DNA of 64,000 nucleotides from an uncultured Oxalobacteraceae bacterium (GCA_903893945.1 CAITOF010000027.1:32985-96984); one strand, 5' to 3'. Shown: positions 27,135 through 37,380, numbered from the stretch's first letter. Made by a program: numbers and translations. Notes: generated from the letters alone by a model not told the origin.

Positions 27135-28139
27135 ATGAAACGAATCAGTCTGACTCAATATCTGGTGGAAGAACAGCGTCTCAACAATTCCATACCCGCT
27201 GAATTACGACTGCTCATTGAAGTTGTCGCGCGTGCCTGTAAAACAATCAGTCATGCCGTTGGCAAAGGTGCGCTGGGAGAAGTGCTGGGAAGTGCAGAAA
27301 CCGAAAATATTCAGGGTGAGGTTCAAAAGAAGCTGGATATTCTGTCCAATGAAATTCTGCTCGAGGCCAATGAATGGGGTGGCCACCTGGCTGCCATGGC
27401 GTCGGAAGAAATGGAATCGATACATCTGATTCCGAATCGCTACCCCAAGGGCGAATACATGCTGTTATTTGATCCGCTGGATGGCTCCTCCAATATCGAC
27501 GTCAATGTATCGATAGGCACCATTTTTTCGGTGTTGAAAGCACCCGACGGCATGGCCACACCTGCAGAGAAAGATTTCCTGCAGGCCGGTACCAAACAGG
27601 TTGCGGCCGGTTATGCGTTGTATGGACCGCAAACAATGTTAGTGCTCACCACAGGCAACGGCGTCAACTGTTTCACGCTGGACCGTGAAATGGGCTCCTG
27701 GGTGCTAACCCAGCGCAACATGACCATTCCTGCCGATACACAGGAATTTGCCATCAATGCGTCGAACACACGGCACTGGTATCCGCCGGTGACACGCTAC
27801 GTCAACGAAATGCTGGCGGGATCAACAGGCGTTCGCGGCAAGAATTTCAACATGCGCTGGATCGCTTCCATGGTTGCCGATGTCCATCGGATTTTAAACC
27901 GGGGCGGGATTTTCATGTACCCGGCTGATGCCCGGGAACCCGATAAAGCCGGAAAATTACGCCTGATGTACGAAGCCAATCCCATGTCACTCATCATCGA
28001 ACAGGCGGGCGGCGCAGCCACCAATGGCCAGCAGCGCATGCTGGATATACAACCGGAAAAGCTTCATCAGCGTGTCGCGGTGTTTTTGGGATCCAAAAAT
28101 GAGGTGGAACGGGTCACGGCGTATCATCACGAAAAATGA
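27135..28139 (+). CDS. fbp: Class I fructose-1,6-bisphosphatase
   Basis: A 334-residue gluconeogenic enzyme hydrolysing fructose-1,6-bisphosphate. Metal-binding motif [20 protein letters not shown] is intact, as are the substrate region GGIFMYPAD and the family ending [20 protein letters not shown] 27135 gives the usual N-terminus [15 protein letters not shown]; the TTG at 27120 is less likely. It is probably co-transcribed with pepN, and the transcript ends at a strong terminator. Confidence 0.95.
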   Translation: MKRISLTQYLVEEQRLNNSIPAELRLLIEVVARACKTISHAVGKGALGEVLGSAETENIQGEVQKKLDILSNEILLEANEWGGHLAAMASEEMESIHLIPNRYPKGEYMLLFDPLDGSSNIDVNVSIGTIFSVLKAPDGMATPAEKDFLQAGTKQVAAGYALYGPQTMLVLTTGNGVNCFTLDREMGSWVLTQRNMTIPADTQEFAINASNTRHWYPPVTRYVNEMLAGSTGVRGKNFNMRWIASMVADVHRILNRGGIFMYPADAREPDKAGKLRLMYEANPMSLIIEQAGGAATNGQQRMLDIQPEKLHQRVAVFLGSKNEVERVTAYHHEK

Positions 28140-28151
28140 ACTGTTGCCGGG

Positions 28152-28193
28152 CAAAAAAAAAGGGCGCTGGCCATTGACCAGCGCCCTTTTTTT
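28152..28193. terminator. Strong bidirectional terminator after fbp
   Basis: An 11-bp stem AAGGGCGCTGG (28160-28170) and CCAGCGCCCTT (28178-28188) with a 7-base loop has an A-run before and a T-run after. It serves fbp on plus and the receiver gene on minus, which ends 14 bases away. Confidence 0.92.
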
Positions 28194-28206
28194 GTGTGAC
28201 CCGGAC

Positions 28207-28671
28207 TCAGGTTGAACTCTCGTCCAGCATCTGTGTCAGCAGGCTGATGAATTTATTTCGGGTGATGGTGGATTTTTCAACAACAGCATTGAAATTCTTG
28301 TTCTGCAGAATTTCAGAATCTTTTAACAAACCCGGCTGGCCGGTACGTAAAATAATGATGGGCTTGTCAAAACATCCGGATTCTTTACGCAGCCATCCAG
28401 CGACCTCGAGCCCGGCATCCTGTGATTCCATAATCATGTCCAACAGGATTAAATCGATCTGTTTATTTTCTTTCAACACAGCGATGGCTTCCTTGCCGGA
28501 ATTAGCGTCGATTAATTTCAGGGTTTTTCCGAGAATGGTCACGTTCTGCAAAGTCAGTTTGGTCGCAACGTGAACATCAACATCGTCATCCACCACCAAA
28601 ATTGACCATTGATCAAAATCGGTGTGCGGATCTACCTCAACTTCGTCAGAAAAAATGAACTCATCATCCAT
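28207..28671 (-). CDS. Stand-alone receiver protein related to DUF3369-linked REC domains
   Basis: A 154-residue response-regulator receiver. Acidic pocket and phospho-acceptor are present (ILVVDDDVDVH and LILLDMIM), with the later Lys in VVEKS. The sequence around DAGLEVAGWLRKESG and IIILRTGQPG is characteristic of receivers that normally precede a DUF3369 domain. Here the protein stops after the receiver plus a short helix, so there is no output domain. It has a 20-residue acidic N-terminal lead. No histidine kinase is adjacent. It would act by protein-protein contact or as a phosphate sink. Confidence 0.85.
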   Translation of the reverse strand: MDDEFIFSDEVEVDPHTDFDQWSILVVDDDVDVHVATKLTLQNVTILGKTLKLIDANSGKEAIAVLKENKQIDLILLDMIMESQDAGLEVAGWLRKESGCFDKPIIILRTGQPGLLKDSEILQNKNFNAVVEKSTITRNKFISLLTQMLDESST

Positions 28672-28862
28672 TTACATTCCTTGTCATGTCATCATTACGA
28701 TATGCAACAATGATTTATTAATAAAATATTCACTTCTTTATGCCGCGGTGTCATACCATTATAGAAGTTTCTCTGAAATAAACTAAGTATTTGTGGTTAT
28801 TTTTTTGTGCCCGTTTGTGGCAAGCAGTCCGTCGGTGCGCGCTGTTCAAACCGGGTGCGCCT

Positions 28863-29261
28863 TCAGAACTTGTTACCCGGGTTTTCCAGGTAATCTGCGC
28901 AGACCCCGGCAATGGCTTCCAAAACCAGCTCACTTTCACCAATCGCCCCGGTCAGATGAAATTCAATCTCGCCATACCCGGATTCAAGCTCACGCACCAG
29001 TGCTGGCAGATCGCGCCGCACATGCCCTCCCTGGCCTAAAAAAATCGGAACGATCGTGATCTGCCGGATCTGTTCGGCAGCCAGTGTCGCCACCAGTTGT
29101 GGCAGCGACGGTGACATCAACTCCAGAAAGGCCAGATGTATTTGCACCGCCGGATCAGTTCGTTGCCGGAGAATTTGCCGTATCCGCTCCATGGGTTCAG
29201 CCCAGCGGGGATCGCGCGCGCCATGGGCGAATAAAATCAGCGCCTGCGGTGTTTGTGCCAT
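28863..29261 (-). CDS. cbiX: CbiX-type sirohydrochlorin chelatase
   Basis: A 132-residue short-form chelatase of the CbiX/SirB class, which inserts cobalt or iron (or nickel in related enzymes) into sirohydrochlorin. The hallmark ALILFAHGARDPRWAEPMERI carries the metal-binding His, and the second His lies in FLGQGGHVRRDLP. ATG 29261 overlaps the lptG stop by one base (TGATG), so translation is coupled to the LPS export genes although the functions are unrelated. The single-domain length matches CbiX-small proteins. The metal cannot be told from sequence. Confidence 0.88.
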   Translation of the reverse strand: MAQTPQALILFAHGARDPRWAEPMERIRQILRQRTDPAVQIHLAFLELMSPSLPQLVATLAAEQIRQITIVPIFLGQGGHVRRDLPALVRELESGYGEIEFHLTGAIGESELVLEAIAGVCADYLENPGNKF

Positions 29262-30400
29262 CAATTGTGCTCCACCCACCATAGCGCCGCCATGGCAGCG
29301 GACAGAAATAGCAGACTCGGTAATATCGCGGTAATAAATGGCGCCCAGGTATGCAATAAGCCAATATGGGCAAACACATTATTCAGCAGGTAAAAACCGA
29401 TTCCAATCATAATTCCCGTGAATATTTTCAGGCTGATACCGCCGGAACGAAAATGCAGGTAGGCAAACGGCAGGGCCAGCGCCATCATGACCAAAACGGC
29501 AAAGGGGTAAATGACTTTCTTCCAGAAGGCAATTTCAAATTTCTCCGCACTCTGTTTATTATCGTTCAAATGCTTGGAATACAGGGCCAGGTCATAGGCC
29601 GACATCCGGTCAGTGTCATTATCTGCCGACGATGCCAGTAAAATTGTGGGCGTGATTTCAGAGACCAGCTCAACACTGGGCAGCTCAATCACCTGCACGG
29701 GTGTAATTTCAGTTTCATTCATCGACAGCGGAAAATAGATTTCTTCCACTTTCTCGAGACGCCAGATGGACCCGCCCTGATATTCTGCCCGTGCTGCAGC
29801 GACCTGCTTGACCAGTCTGAACTGGTCATCAAGGTCATAGTATTTGATCCCGATCAGTTTGCCATTGGGGTCGACGGTATTCACGTTAAGAAATCGCGAA
29901 CCGACGATGTCACCCGTCAATCCATTTGAACGTATCAGATCCTTGGTCCACAATCCTGATTGAAAATCCTGTTTATGGGCACTGGGCATGACACTGATCT
30001 TGTATCGCTCTGCGAGTCCGAAGGTATAAGGTGCAATGATTTCACCGAACAGAAAAGTGATAAGGACAAACGCCGCGCCGATTTTGAACAGCATGAAAAC
30101 CGCCTGCCCCGTTGAAAACCCGGAGACGCGCATGATTGTAAATTCAGAACGCTGCGCAAATTGTGCCATGACAAAAATGGTGCCGATCAGCGCGGCCAGT
30201 GGCATGTATTCGTACATATTACCGGGGATTCCCAGCAGGACGTAATAAAGCGCGTTTATCAGCGTATAACCGCCAATGCCGACATTCTTGACCTCGTTGA
30301 CTATATCAAAAAATGCAATCAGCGCCGTAAACGCCAGCAGGACAAAAGCGATCGAGCGACTTATTTCGTGCGCAAAATATTTTTCAAGTGTATTCATCAT
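29261..30400 (-). CDS. lptG: LPS export permease LptG
   Basis: A 379-residue inner-membrane permease of the LptB2FG exporter, which extracts LPS and drives it to the outer membrane. It has the YjgP/YjgQ layout: N-terminal helices (SIAFVLLAFTALIAFF), a periplasmic beta-jellyroll (residues about 130-270, including ERYKISVMPSAHKQ), then C-terminal helices (VIYPFAVLVMMALALPFAYLHF). It overlaps lptF by 4 bases (ATGA) and cbiX by 1. lptB lies outside the window, as is common. Confidence 0.94.
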   Translation of the reverse strand: MMNTLEKYFAHEISRSIAFVLLAFTALIAFFDIVNEVKNVGIGGYTLINALYYVLLGIPGNMYEYMPLAALIGTIFVMAQFAQRSEFTIMRVSGFSTGQAVFMLFKIGAAFVLITFLFGEIIAPYTFGLAERYKISVMPSAHKQDFQSGLWTKDLIRSNGLTGDIVGSRFLNVNTVDPNGKLIGIKYYDLDDQFRLVKQVAAARAEYQGGSIWRLEKVEEIYFPLSMNETEITPVQVIELPSVELVSEITPTILLASSADNDTDRMSAYDLALYSKHLNDNKQSAEKFEIAFWKKVIYPFAVLVMMALALPFAYLHFRSGGISLKIFTGIMIGIGFYLLNNVFAHIGLLHTWAPFITAILPSLLFLSAAMAALWWVEHN

Positions 30401-31548
30401 GTACCGCTGGCCGGGTTGGCCGATGGAGGTTGAATTTTAATTTTTTTCCGGAACAGCAAGGCCCACACCTGCAACGGATGGAACCGGTTATTCACATTCA
30501 GGCGCCACGCAAACAGTGCAACGATCAGCAGCAGGCATCCCATATGCACCGGCCACCATGCCATGGACAGGGAAACTTTTACCTGTTTGACCCAGGCCTG
30601 GGAAACCAGCACCATGTTGTAATAAAACACACAGAGAAACAGCGCCAGCAGAAAATTGGCCGAACGGCCTGATCGGGGGTTCACGTAGCCCAGAGGGACG
30701 CCGAGCATCATCAGGAGCAGTAGCATCAGGGGTAACGAAATACGCCACAATAATTCACCCATATTGATCGGATTGGTGTCGGCCAGCAGCTCAGACATCG
30801 TTAATGATTCTGCTTTTGTTTCAGTAATCATGGTTTTGGTATCATCATCAACCAGCACCCCATAACGATCAAACTCCATCATCTGGAAATTGGTTTCATT
30901 GGGTGCGCCGTCATAACGGTGGCCCTTGTTCATGATCAGAAATTTATCGCCATATTTGTCCACCACAATCTCGCCTTCTTTGGCGATAACCACGCTGTGC
31001 CGTTCGTTCTGCACGGTATTGACAAAAATGTTTCGCACCTTCGACAGATCGCCGGTAACGCCTTCCACAAAGAAAACACGCTCCCGCGAAGCAGATTCCT
31101 GGAATTTTCCAGGTGACACGCGCGCGATGTCAGAGCGCTGTTCAAACCGGTCGGTATATTCGACACTGTTCTTGGTCGCCCACGGCGTGACAAAAAAAGC
31201 CATGATGGCCGTCAGCACGAACAGGGGCATGGCAAACCGCAGAATCGGCACGATCCAGTCCGTTAAACTCACCCCGGAGGCAAACCAGACCACCATCTCG
31301 GAATCCTGATAACTGCGTGTGATCACCATCAGAACGGTAATGAATCCCGTTAGCACAATTATAATAGGGAGCAGATTGAGCGCCGCAAACCCGATCAGGG
31401 TAAAGACATCATTGGGATCGACTTTGCCGCTGGCAGCCATGCCAAGTATCTTGATCGGTCGTACCGTAATGGCAATTGTGAACAGTATGGTGAACACAGC
31501 ACCGGCTGTACTTGTTAATTCACGACTAAGAGCGCGTTTGAAAATCAT
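30397..31548 (-). CDS. lptF: LPS export permease LptF
   Basis: A 383-residue partner of LptG. It begins MIFKRALSRELTSTAGAVF with the first transmembrane helix following, and shows the family's periplasmic jellyroll around YTDRFEQRSDIARVSPGKF and VEGVTGDLSKVRNIFV. The C-terminal helices include LLLLMMLGVPLGYVNPRSGRS. Start codons of lptF and pepA are 47 bases apart in opposite directions, so both promoters lie in that short space. This lptF-pepA arrangement is widely conserved in proteobacteria. Confidence 0.95.
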   Translation of the reverse strand: MIFKRALSRELTSTAGAVFTILFTIAITVRPIKILGMAASGKVDPNDVFTLIGFAALNLLPIIIVLTGFITVLMVITRSYQDSEMVVWFASGVSLTDWIVPILRFAMPLFVLTAIMAFFVTPWATKNSVEYTDRFEQRSDIARVSPGKFQESASRERVFFVEGVTGDLSKVRNIFVNTVQNERHSVVIAKEGEIVVDKYGDKFLIMNKGHRYDGAPNETNFQMMEFDRYGVLVDDDTKTMITETKAESLTMSELLADTNPINMGELLWRISLPLMLLLLMMLGVPLGYVNPRSGRSANFLLALFLCVFYYNMVLVSQAWVKQVKVSLSMAWWPVHMGCLLLIVALFAWRLNVNNRFHPLQVWALLFRKKIKIQPPSANPASGT

Positions 31549-31595
31549 GTAAGGGTATAATGACGAATTAACCGATTATAAATGAGGAGAAACAC

Positions 31596-33125
31596 GTGGA
31601 CTTTAGCACAAAACCCTTTGATGCAAAAAGTAACTTGGCAAGTAGCAAAACTGCTTGTGTCGTGGTAGGTGTTTATGAGAACAAAAAATTGACGGCTGAG
31701 GCCGAGTCACTGAATAAACAGGGCGCGCTCAGCAATGCGCTCAAGTCGGGCGATATTACCGGCAAAGCCGGCAGCATACTGGTGCTGCGCGATGTCGCCG
31801 GCGTTGCCGCAGAACGGGTCGTTCTGGTCGGACTGGGCGTTGCGCCGAGCGCAAAGTCGTCCGGTTCCATTCCGAATACGACATTCACAAAAATTGCCCA
31901 GGCGACGGCAAGTTGTCTGGCGGGACTCTGTGCTACCGACGCAATGATTACGCTCGCCGTCTATGGCGCAGACCTGAATGCCGCCATTCGCAGTCTGGTT
32001 CTGGCCATGCGCGCCACTGCCTACCGCTGTGACGGACTCAAAAGCAAGCCCGAGACCACCACCACCGGTGTCAGCAAAGTGACATTGCTTGTGCAAGCCG
32101 ACCATTCGGCCCGGGCCAGAACCTTTCTGAGAAACAGCGTTGCGCTGGCTAACGGCATCGACCTCACCCGACAATTGGCGGATTTACCCGGCAATATCTG
32201 CACACCGACTTATTTGGCCAACGCCGCAAAAAAAATAGCCAGCCAGTTCAAGTCGGCCACCAATAAGCTCACGGCTGAAATTCTGGATAAAAAACAATGC
32301 CAGGCACTGAAGATGGGAAGTTTTCTGTCGGTCACCAACGGTAGCGACGAACCGCCCAAATTTATCGTTTTAAAGTACCTGGGCGGAAAGCCGAAAGAGG
32401 CACCGGTGGTACTGGTCGGCAAAGGCATTACCTTCGATTCCGGCGGAATTTCGCTCAAGGCAGGATTAGGCATGGATGAAATGAAGTATGACATGGGTGG
32501 CGCCGCCTCGGTGCTCGGCACCATGCGCGCAATTTCGGAACTGAATTTAAAACTGAACGTTATTGCCATCATTCCTTCCTGCGAAAACATGCCCAATGGA
32601 CGCGCCACCAAACCCGGCGACATAGTCACGTCGATGTCAGGACAAACAATCGAAATACTTAATACCGATGCCGAGGGACGCCTTATTTTATGCGACGCAT
32701 TGACCTACGCAGAACGCTTCAAACCGGCGGCCGTGGTTGATGTGGCGACGCTGACCGGTGCCTGCATCACCTCACTGGGCCACCATAATTCGGGCTTGTT
32801 CACCCGTCACGATGAGGCACATGATGCGCTGGCGGAAGAACTGCTGTCCGCCGGGACAGATACCGGCGACACCGCCTGGCGCATGCCACTGGGTGAAGCA
32901 TATAACGAACAACTGAAGTCGAACTTTGCCGACATGGCCAACATCGGCGGCTCAGCAGCCGGAAGCATAACCGCCGCGTGTTTCCTGGAAAGGTATACAA
33001 AACAGTATACCTGGGCGCACCTGGACATCGCCGGTACCGCCTGGAAGTCTGGCGCCGCAAAAGGTGCGACAGGGCGACCGGTGGCACTGCTGACGACATT
33101 CCTGATCAACCGCGCCGCGGTGTAG
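31596..33125 (+). CDS. pepA: Leucyl aminopeptidase (M17)
   Basis: A 509-residue cytosolic zinc/manganese aminopeptidase; E. coli PepA also acts as a DNA-binding factor in site-specific recombination. The start is GTG 31596 with a GAGGAGA ribosome site. Catalytic signatures are [27 protein letters not shown] and the M17 hallmark [10 protein letters not shown]. Length is normal. The holC gene that often follows pepA is absent; a 521-base gap comes next. Confidence 0.95.
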   Translation: MDFSTKPFDAKSNLASSKTACVVVGVYENKKLTAEAESLNKQGALSNALKSGDITGKAGSILVLRDVAGVAAERVVLVGLGVAPSAKSSGSIPNTTFTKIAQATASCLAGLCATDAMITLAVYGADLNAAIRSLVLAMRATAYRCDGLKSKPETTTTGVSKVTLLVQADHSARARTFLRNSVALANGIDLTRQLADLPGNICTPTYLANAAKKIASQFKSATNKLTAEILDKKQCQALKMGSFLSVTNGSDEPPKFIVLKYLGGKPKEAPVVLVGKGITFDSGGISLKAGLGMDEMKYDMGGAASVLGTMRAISELNLKLNVIAIIPSCENMPNGRATKPGDIVTSMSGQTIEILNTDAEGRLILCDALTYAERFKPAAVVDVATLTGACITSLGHHNSGLFTRHDEAHDALAEELLSAGTDTGDTAWRMPLGEAYNEQLKSNFADMANIGGSAAGSITAACFLERYTKQYTWAHLDIAGTAWKSGAAKGATGRPVALLTTFLINRAAV

Positions 33126-33646
33126 TCAGCCTGCCGTCCTGCTTTCGATACGGATGGAAGGGTGCCTCGTCCATTTTAACCGTCGGAAGCCGTTCTGCAT
33201 GTCTTCCTCAGCGGGCCACCCGGGCCCGCTGTCCCGTCGGACCACCCGATCCACTTAGTGTCATATAAATCAGTGGGTTAGGTTGGCCCGAGCAGATTAT
33301 TTGTACAACTTCCCATTCAAAACGCGCGAATTCTTGTACAATAGTAACATTTCCGAGTGGAAATATAGTGCCAGATCAATTCCAGTGTGAATGACACGGT
33401 AAATTTGGTGCCCGGCCTGATTTCTAGATTGAAATAATATTTTTGCGGCCTAAGATGAAAGGACTGCGTCGCTGAATCTGCAGGAAAACCGCTTTCAATC
33501 TGACTGTGATGTCAATTGCCCTGGATCTGCCCGTTACCGGGCGAATTATTGCAATTTAACCAATCAGCATCGTGCCAGACGTAATTCACGCTTATCACCA
33601 CTTGTAGTGCGATAAGACTTTTAATTATTAACTTTTTCAGACCGAC
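33126..33646. promoter_or_regulatory. 521-base gap upstream of the chemoreceptor
   Basis: No gene is seen. An 8-bp hairpin (AGCGGGCC 33210-33217 with GGCCCGCT 33223-33230) may end pepA transcripts though it lacks a T-run. Two copies of the palindrome TTGTACAA lie at 33301-33308 and 33334-33341, 33 bases apart, that is about three helical turns. A bulged inverted repeat (CTTATC...GATAAG, 33591-33616) ends about 30 bases before the receptor start. A sigma-28 type promoter was looked for and not found. Confidence 0.45.
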
Positions 33647-35392
33647 ATGGACCTTTCAAAAATTAAAGTTGGTAAACGGTTAGGCCTGGGTTTTGCCCTG
33701 GTTATTGCGTTCCTTATTGCGGTCACCCTGCTGGGCATTACGCGCATGTCGCAGATTCAGGACCGCCTTGAGAAAATCGTTGGTGTCAGTAATGTCGAAA
33801 CACGACTGATCATTGATATGCGTGCCATCGTCTACGATCGCATGGTGTCACTGCGAAATCTGACGCTGCTGACCGACCTGGACGACATGGGTCCTGATCT
33901 GGCAAAGATTAAAGAGCAATCAGAGAAATATGCCGCTGCTGAAGAAAAACTATCAAAAATGTTCGAGAGCGACAGCGGAACCACTGCCGAAGAAAAAAAT
34001 CTGCTGTCCAAATTAAAGGAACAGCAGGCTGACGCTGCCGCGTTACCGCAAAAAGCGCAGGAACTGGGCCTGGCCAACAATCCTGAAGCGGCCACGATCA
34101 CACTCATCAAAAAACTTCGCCCGGTGCAGAAAAAATGGCTGGACGCGCTGGATGAAATGATTACTCTGGAAGACAAACTGAATTCAGGCGTGGCCGACGA
34201 TGCCAAATCCGCTTTTGGCACCGCGAAAATGTGGATGCTGCTGCTGGGTGGACTGGCTCTTGTCGCTGGCGTTGCAGCTGCCTCGGTCATCACACACAGC
34301 TTGTTGAAGCAGCTTGGCGGCGAACCCGAATATGCCGGGAAAATTGCCGGGCAGATCGCCGCCGGTGATCTTGCAGTCAACATCGTTACCGATCCGGGTG
34401 ACGAAACCAGCATCATTGCGGAAATGAAGCACATGCGAGACAGCCTGGTGAATATTGTCGGCCAGGTGCGTGTCAGAACCGACACGATTGCCACCGCTTC
34501 CAGTGAAATTGCGATGGGCAATATCGACCTGTCGTCGAGAACGGAACAACAGGCTTCGTCACTGGAAAAAACCTCAACCGCAATGAAAGTGCTGACCAAT
34601 ACGGTCAAGCTCAACGCCGACAATGCCCGCGAAGCAAATCAGTTAGCCCTGTCAGCGTCCGAAGTGGCCAGACACGGCGGGACCGTCGTATCGCAAGTGG
34701 TGGACACCATGAGTTCGATTACGGAATCGGCGAAAAAAATTGAGGACATTATCGCCGTGATCGATGGCATTGCATTTCAGACCAATATTCTGGCGCTGAA
34801 TGCCGCGGTAGAGGCGGCACGTGCCGGCGAACAGGGACGCGGATTTGCGGTGGTCGCATCAGAAGTGCGAAACCTGGCGCAGCGCAGTGCCGTGGCAGCC
34901 AAGGAAATAAAAGGTCTGATTACAACGTCGGTTGAAAAAGTGGAAACCGGAAGCAAACTGGTCAGCCAGGCGGGCGTGACCATCAACCAGATAGTGTCAA
35001 GCGTAAAGCAGGTCACCGATATTATTGCTGAAATCAGCCATGCCAGCCAGGACCAGAGCGCTGACATCGAAGGTATCAACCATTCCGTGATCGAAATGGA
35101 CGGCATGACCCAACAGAATGCCGCCCTGGTGGAGCAGGCTGCCGCAGCCGCGCAAAGTCTGCAGGATCAGGCCGCTGAACTGGCGAAAGTCGTCAGCATC
35201 TTCAAGCTGCAGGCTAACAGTACGGCAAGTGCACCGAGAAAATCAGCGCCGGCCAGCCCGCGTCCCGAGGTAAAAACAATGCAGGTAAAAGTCAGCAAGG
35301 CTGTGTCGAACAACGTAAAAACGTTGCCCAGCACAAAAGCGCCTCCACCGAAAAAAGCGCCGGATAATGAAAACGATTGGGAAGAATTCTGA
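33647..35392 (+). CDS. Methyl-accepting chemotaxis protein
   Basis: A 581-residue transmembrane chemoreceptor. The N-terminal helix ([18 protein letters not shown], about 12-29) and second helix ([22 protein letters not shown], about 197-218) bound a periplasmic four-helix-bundle sensor. A HAMP-like segment follows, then the signalling domain whose hairpin tip contains [20 protein letters not shown] and [21 protein letters not shown] Pro/Lys-rich linker ends in DWEEF, which fits the C-terminal pentapeptide (xWxxF) that tethers CheR/CheB. Ligand is unknown, and no other chemotaxis gene is in the window. Confidence 0.94.
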   Translation: MDLSKIKVGKRLGLGFALVIAFLIAVTLLGITRMSQIQDRLEKIVGVSNVETRLIIDMRAIVYDRMVSLRNLTLLTDLDDMGPDLAKIKEQSEKYAAAEEKLSKMFESDSGTTAEEKNLLSKLKEQQADAAALPQKAQELGLANNPEAATITLIKKLRPVQKKWLDALDEMITLEDKLNSGVADDAKSAFGTAKMWMLLLGGLALVAGVAAASVITHSLLKQLGGEPEYAGKIAGQIAAGDLAVNIVTDPGDETSIIAEMKHMRDSLVNIVGQVRVRTDTIATASSEIAMGNIDLSSRTEQQASSLEKTSTAMKVLTNTVKLNADNAREANQLALSASEVARHGGTVVSQVVDTMSSITESAKKIEDIIAVIDGIAFQTNILALNAAVEAARAGEQGRGFAVVASEVRNLAQRSAVAAKEIKGLITTSVEKVETGSKLVSQAGVTINQIVSSVKQVTDIIAEISHASQDQSADIEGINHSVIEMDGMTQQNAALVEQAAAAAQSLQDQAAELAKVVSIFKLQANSTASAPRKSAPASPRPEVKTMQVKVSKAVSNNVKTLPSTKAPPPKKAPDNENDWEEF

Positions 35393-35445
35393 CGTTCAGA
35401 ACCGGTCGGACAATTTTTACAATGAAAGCTAGTAAGGACTTAAGA

Positions 35446-35793
35446 ATGAAAACCTATTTATTACCCACTGTCATCTCGATGTTTCTACTGATGGTGAGCT
35501 CAACTTCATACGGTGCCGATGTCGCGCCGGTACTGGACAGTAAATCGTGCGATCCGCCCAAGTACCCGAAGGCAGCATTAATTAATGAAGAACAGGGCAC
35601 GGTATCGCTGATGTTTCTGGTCGGTCCGGACGGCAAGGTCACCGATTCCAAAGTGGATAAATCGAGCGGCAGCAAGAGTCTGGATAAAGCGGCTCTGAGT
35701 GCATTCAGTCAATGCAAATTCAAACCGGGCACCAAAGACGGCAAACCCGATCAATTATGGGCAAAAGTCGAATTTGTATGGAAACTGGAGTAA
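35446..35793 (+). CDS. Secreted TonB C-terminal-domain protein
   Basis: A 115-residue protein with a signal peptide (LLPTVISMFLLMVSSTSYG, cleaved near GAD) and then a lone TonB-type C-terminal domain: PPKYPKAALINEEQGTVSLMFLVGPDGKV, DKAALSAFSQCKFKPG. ATG 35446 has an AAGGA ribosome site; ATG 35422 is also in frame. Unlike true TonB it has no stable membrane anchor and no Pro-rich spacer, so it cannot transmit energy alone. Two Cys (in KSCDPP and SQCKF) could pair. It is 53 bases after the chemoreceptor and may share its transcript. Confidence 0.8.
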   Translation: MKTYLLPTVISMFLLMVSSTSYGADVAPVLDSKSCDPPKYPKAALINEEQGTVSLMFLVGPDGKVTDSKVDKSSGSKSLDKAALSAFSQCKFKPGTKDGKPDQLWAKVEFVWKLE

Positions 35794-35846
35794 CAGGTCG
35801 GACAAGGGTAAATCACTCACTGGCCGGGCGCTGTACCGGCCGAACG

Positions 35847-35871
35847 AAAAAGGCGCAAAGCGCCTTTTTTT
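35847..35871 (+). terminator. Intrinsic terminator after the TonB-like gene
   Basis: A short stem AGGCGC/GCGCCT with an AAA loop, flanked by A residues on the left and seven T residues on the right, lies 54 bases after the stop codon. Confidence 0.75.
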
Positions 35872-35979
35872 ATTTGCTGCGCTCAGTATAATGCTACCAA
35901 TATCTGCCCGGATTCATGAAAGCTGTTGTTATTTACGACAAAACCCAGGATCCCTTGAACATTGACGATACAATAAAGC

Positions 35980-36744
35980 ATGAAAATCGCCTGCTGGAAC
36001 GTTAATTCCCTAAAAGTCCGCCTGCCACAGGTCATCCAGTGGCTACAAGACAATCCCGTTGACGTACTATGTCTTCAGGAGACAAAACTGACCGACGACA
36101 AATTTCCTGTCGCCGACATTCATGCCGCCGGTTATCAAGTCGTCTTCAGTGGTCAGAAAACGTATAACGGTGTCGCCATCCTTTCGCGTCATCCTATCAG
36201 CGATGTCGTGAAAAATAATCCTCTTTTTGACGATGAACAGCAACGATTGCTCACGGTCACCATCCAGGGCATGCGGATAGTCTGTGCGTATATACCGAAT
36301 GGCCAGTCACCGGATTCCGACAAATTTCAATATAAACTGCGCTGGTTGGCTGCACTGCAGAACTGGCTGGTTGAACAGAAAACCCAATTTGATGAACTGG
36401 CCTTGCTGGGCGACTTCAATATTGCCCCGCATGACGATGATGTGTACGATCCGGCGGCATGGGTAGGCCAGAATCTGGTGTCGGAGCCAGAACGAGCGGC
36501 GTTCCAGGCCATGGTGGCGCTTCCGCTGATCGATGCATTTCGGCTCTTCAAACAGGCGGAAAAAAGTTTCAGCTGGTGGGATTATCGCGCCCTGGGATTT
36601 CGGCTGAATAAAGGCATGCGGATTGACCACATCCTGCTGTCACCGACCCTGGCCAAACGCTGCCAGGCATGTGTCATTGATCGTTTGCCGAGAAAATGGG
36701 AGCAACCTTCGGATCATGCCCCTGTCATTGCGACATTGAATTAA
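35980..36744 (+). CDS. xth: Exodeoxyribonuclease III
   Basis: A 254-residue DNA-repair enzyme that cleaves at abasic sites and degrades 3' ends. All motifs are in order: CWNVNSLKVRLP at the start, VLCLQETKL (metal Glu), GDFNIAPHDDDVYDP, LGFRLNKGMRIDHILLS and SDHAPVIATL with the catalytic His. Length is slightly below the 268 of E. coli XthA but complete. It stands alone between terminator and the next small gene. Confidence 0.95.
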   Translation: MKIACWNVNSLKVRLPQVIQWLQDNPVDVLCLQETKLTDDKFPVADIHAAGYQVVFSGQKTYNGVAILSRHPISDVVKNNPLFDDEQQRLLTVTIQGMRIVCAYIPNGQSPDSDKFQYKLRWLAALQNWLVEQKTQFDELALLGDFNIAPHDDDVYDPAAWVGQNLVSEPERAAFQAMVALPLIDAFRLFKQAEKSFSWWDYRALGFRLNKGMRIDHILLSPTLAKRCQACVIDRLPRKWEQPSDHAPVIATLN

Positions 36745-36805
36745 CGCGCACCATTCAACTCATGGCGCAATACAGTCAACAATCGAATGCAGATCTGCCC
36801 CGGTC

Positions 36806-37357
36806 ATGAAAAAGAATAACGTCTCAGTCATCGCCGTTATTGTGACACTGATTTTTCACTGGTGTTTATATTTTGTGGCAACCACGCGCTTTCCGCATCA
36901 CCATACACGCCTGGCGTCTGATGATATTGTCAGGGTATCGATCCCCATCTCAGGCAACATCGATCCAGAGAATCAAAAAGCACCGGACCTGACCGACCTC
37001 ATCACCCCACCTGAACAGCTGATCAGCCCAACCGACACCGAGCAGGATACGGACAAGGATCGATATTATCAGCAACCGGAGTTAAGCCTGAAAACACAGG
37101 TTTTATCTGACACCAGTAAAAACCTGGCCATCCCGATACGACATGTCGTCGTCATGTCATTGTATATTAACGAGGCCGGGCGGGTCGACGACATCACGCT
37201 GGACGACACGGGTGGGCTGACCGAAGCGGAACAGAAAACAGTGATTACCGAATTTAAAAAAATGCTCTTCATGCCGGGAATGCTGGGCGGTAAAGTGGTC
37301 AAATCGCTTTACCGGATCCAGCTGGAAGTAAATCAGGCTGCGATCGTCCGGTATTAA
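36806..37357 (+). CDS. Membrane-anchored protein with a TonB-like C-terminus
   Basis: A 183-residue protein with one N-terminal transmembrane helix (VSVIAVIVTLIFHWCLYFVA, about 6-25). A hydrophilic, Pro/Asp-rich periplasmic spacer follows, then a C-terminal domain (VVVMSLYINEAGRVDDITLDD, then FMPGMLGGKVVKSLYRIQLEV) that resembles the TonB C-terminal fold. The architecture is that of a short TonB with a non-canonical spacer, lacking Pro-Glu/Pro-Lys repeats. No exbBD genes are near. It converges on sodC, with 23 bases between stop codons. Confidence 0.65.
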   Translation: MKKNNVSVIAVIVTLIFHWCLYFVATTRFPHHHTRLASDDIVRVSIPISGNIDPENQKAPDLTDLITPPEQLISPTDTEQDTDKDRYYQQPELSLKTQVLSDTSKNLAIPIRHVVVMSLYINEAGRVDDITLDDTGGLTEAEQKTVITEFKKMLFMPGMLGGKVVKSLYRIQLEVNQAAIVRY

Positions 37358-37380
37358 TCGTCCCGTGCGGCTGTTGCAGC

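Noticed and set aside
33357..33369. Promoter formed by TTGTAC and TATAGT before the chemoreceptor
   Set aside because: The spacing of about 24 bases is far from the 16-18 needed.
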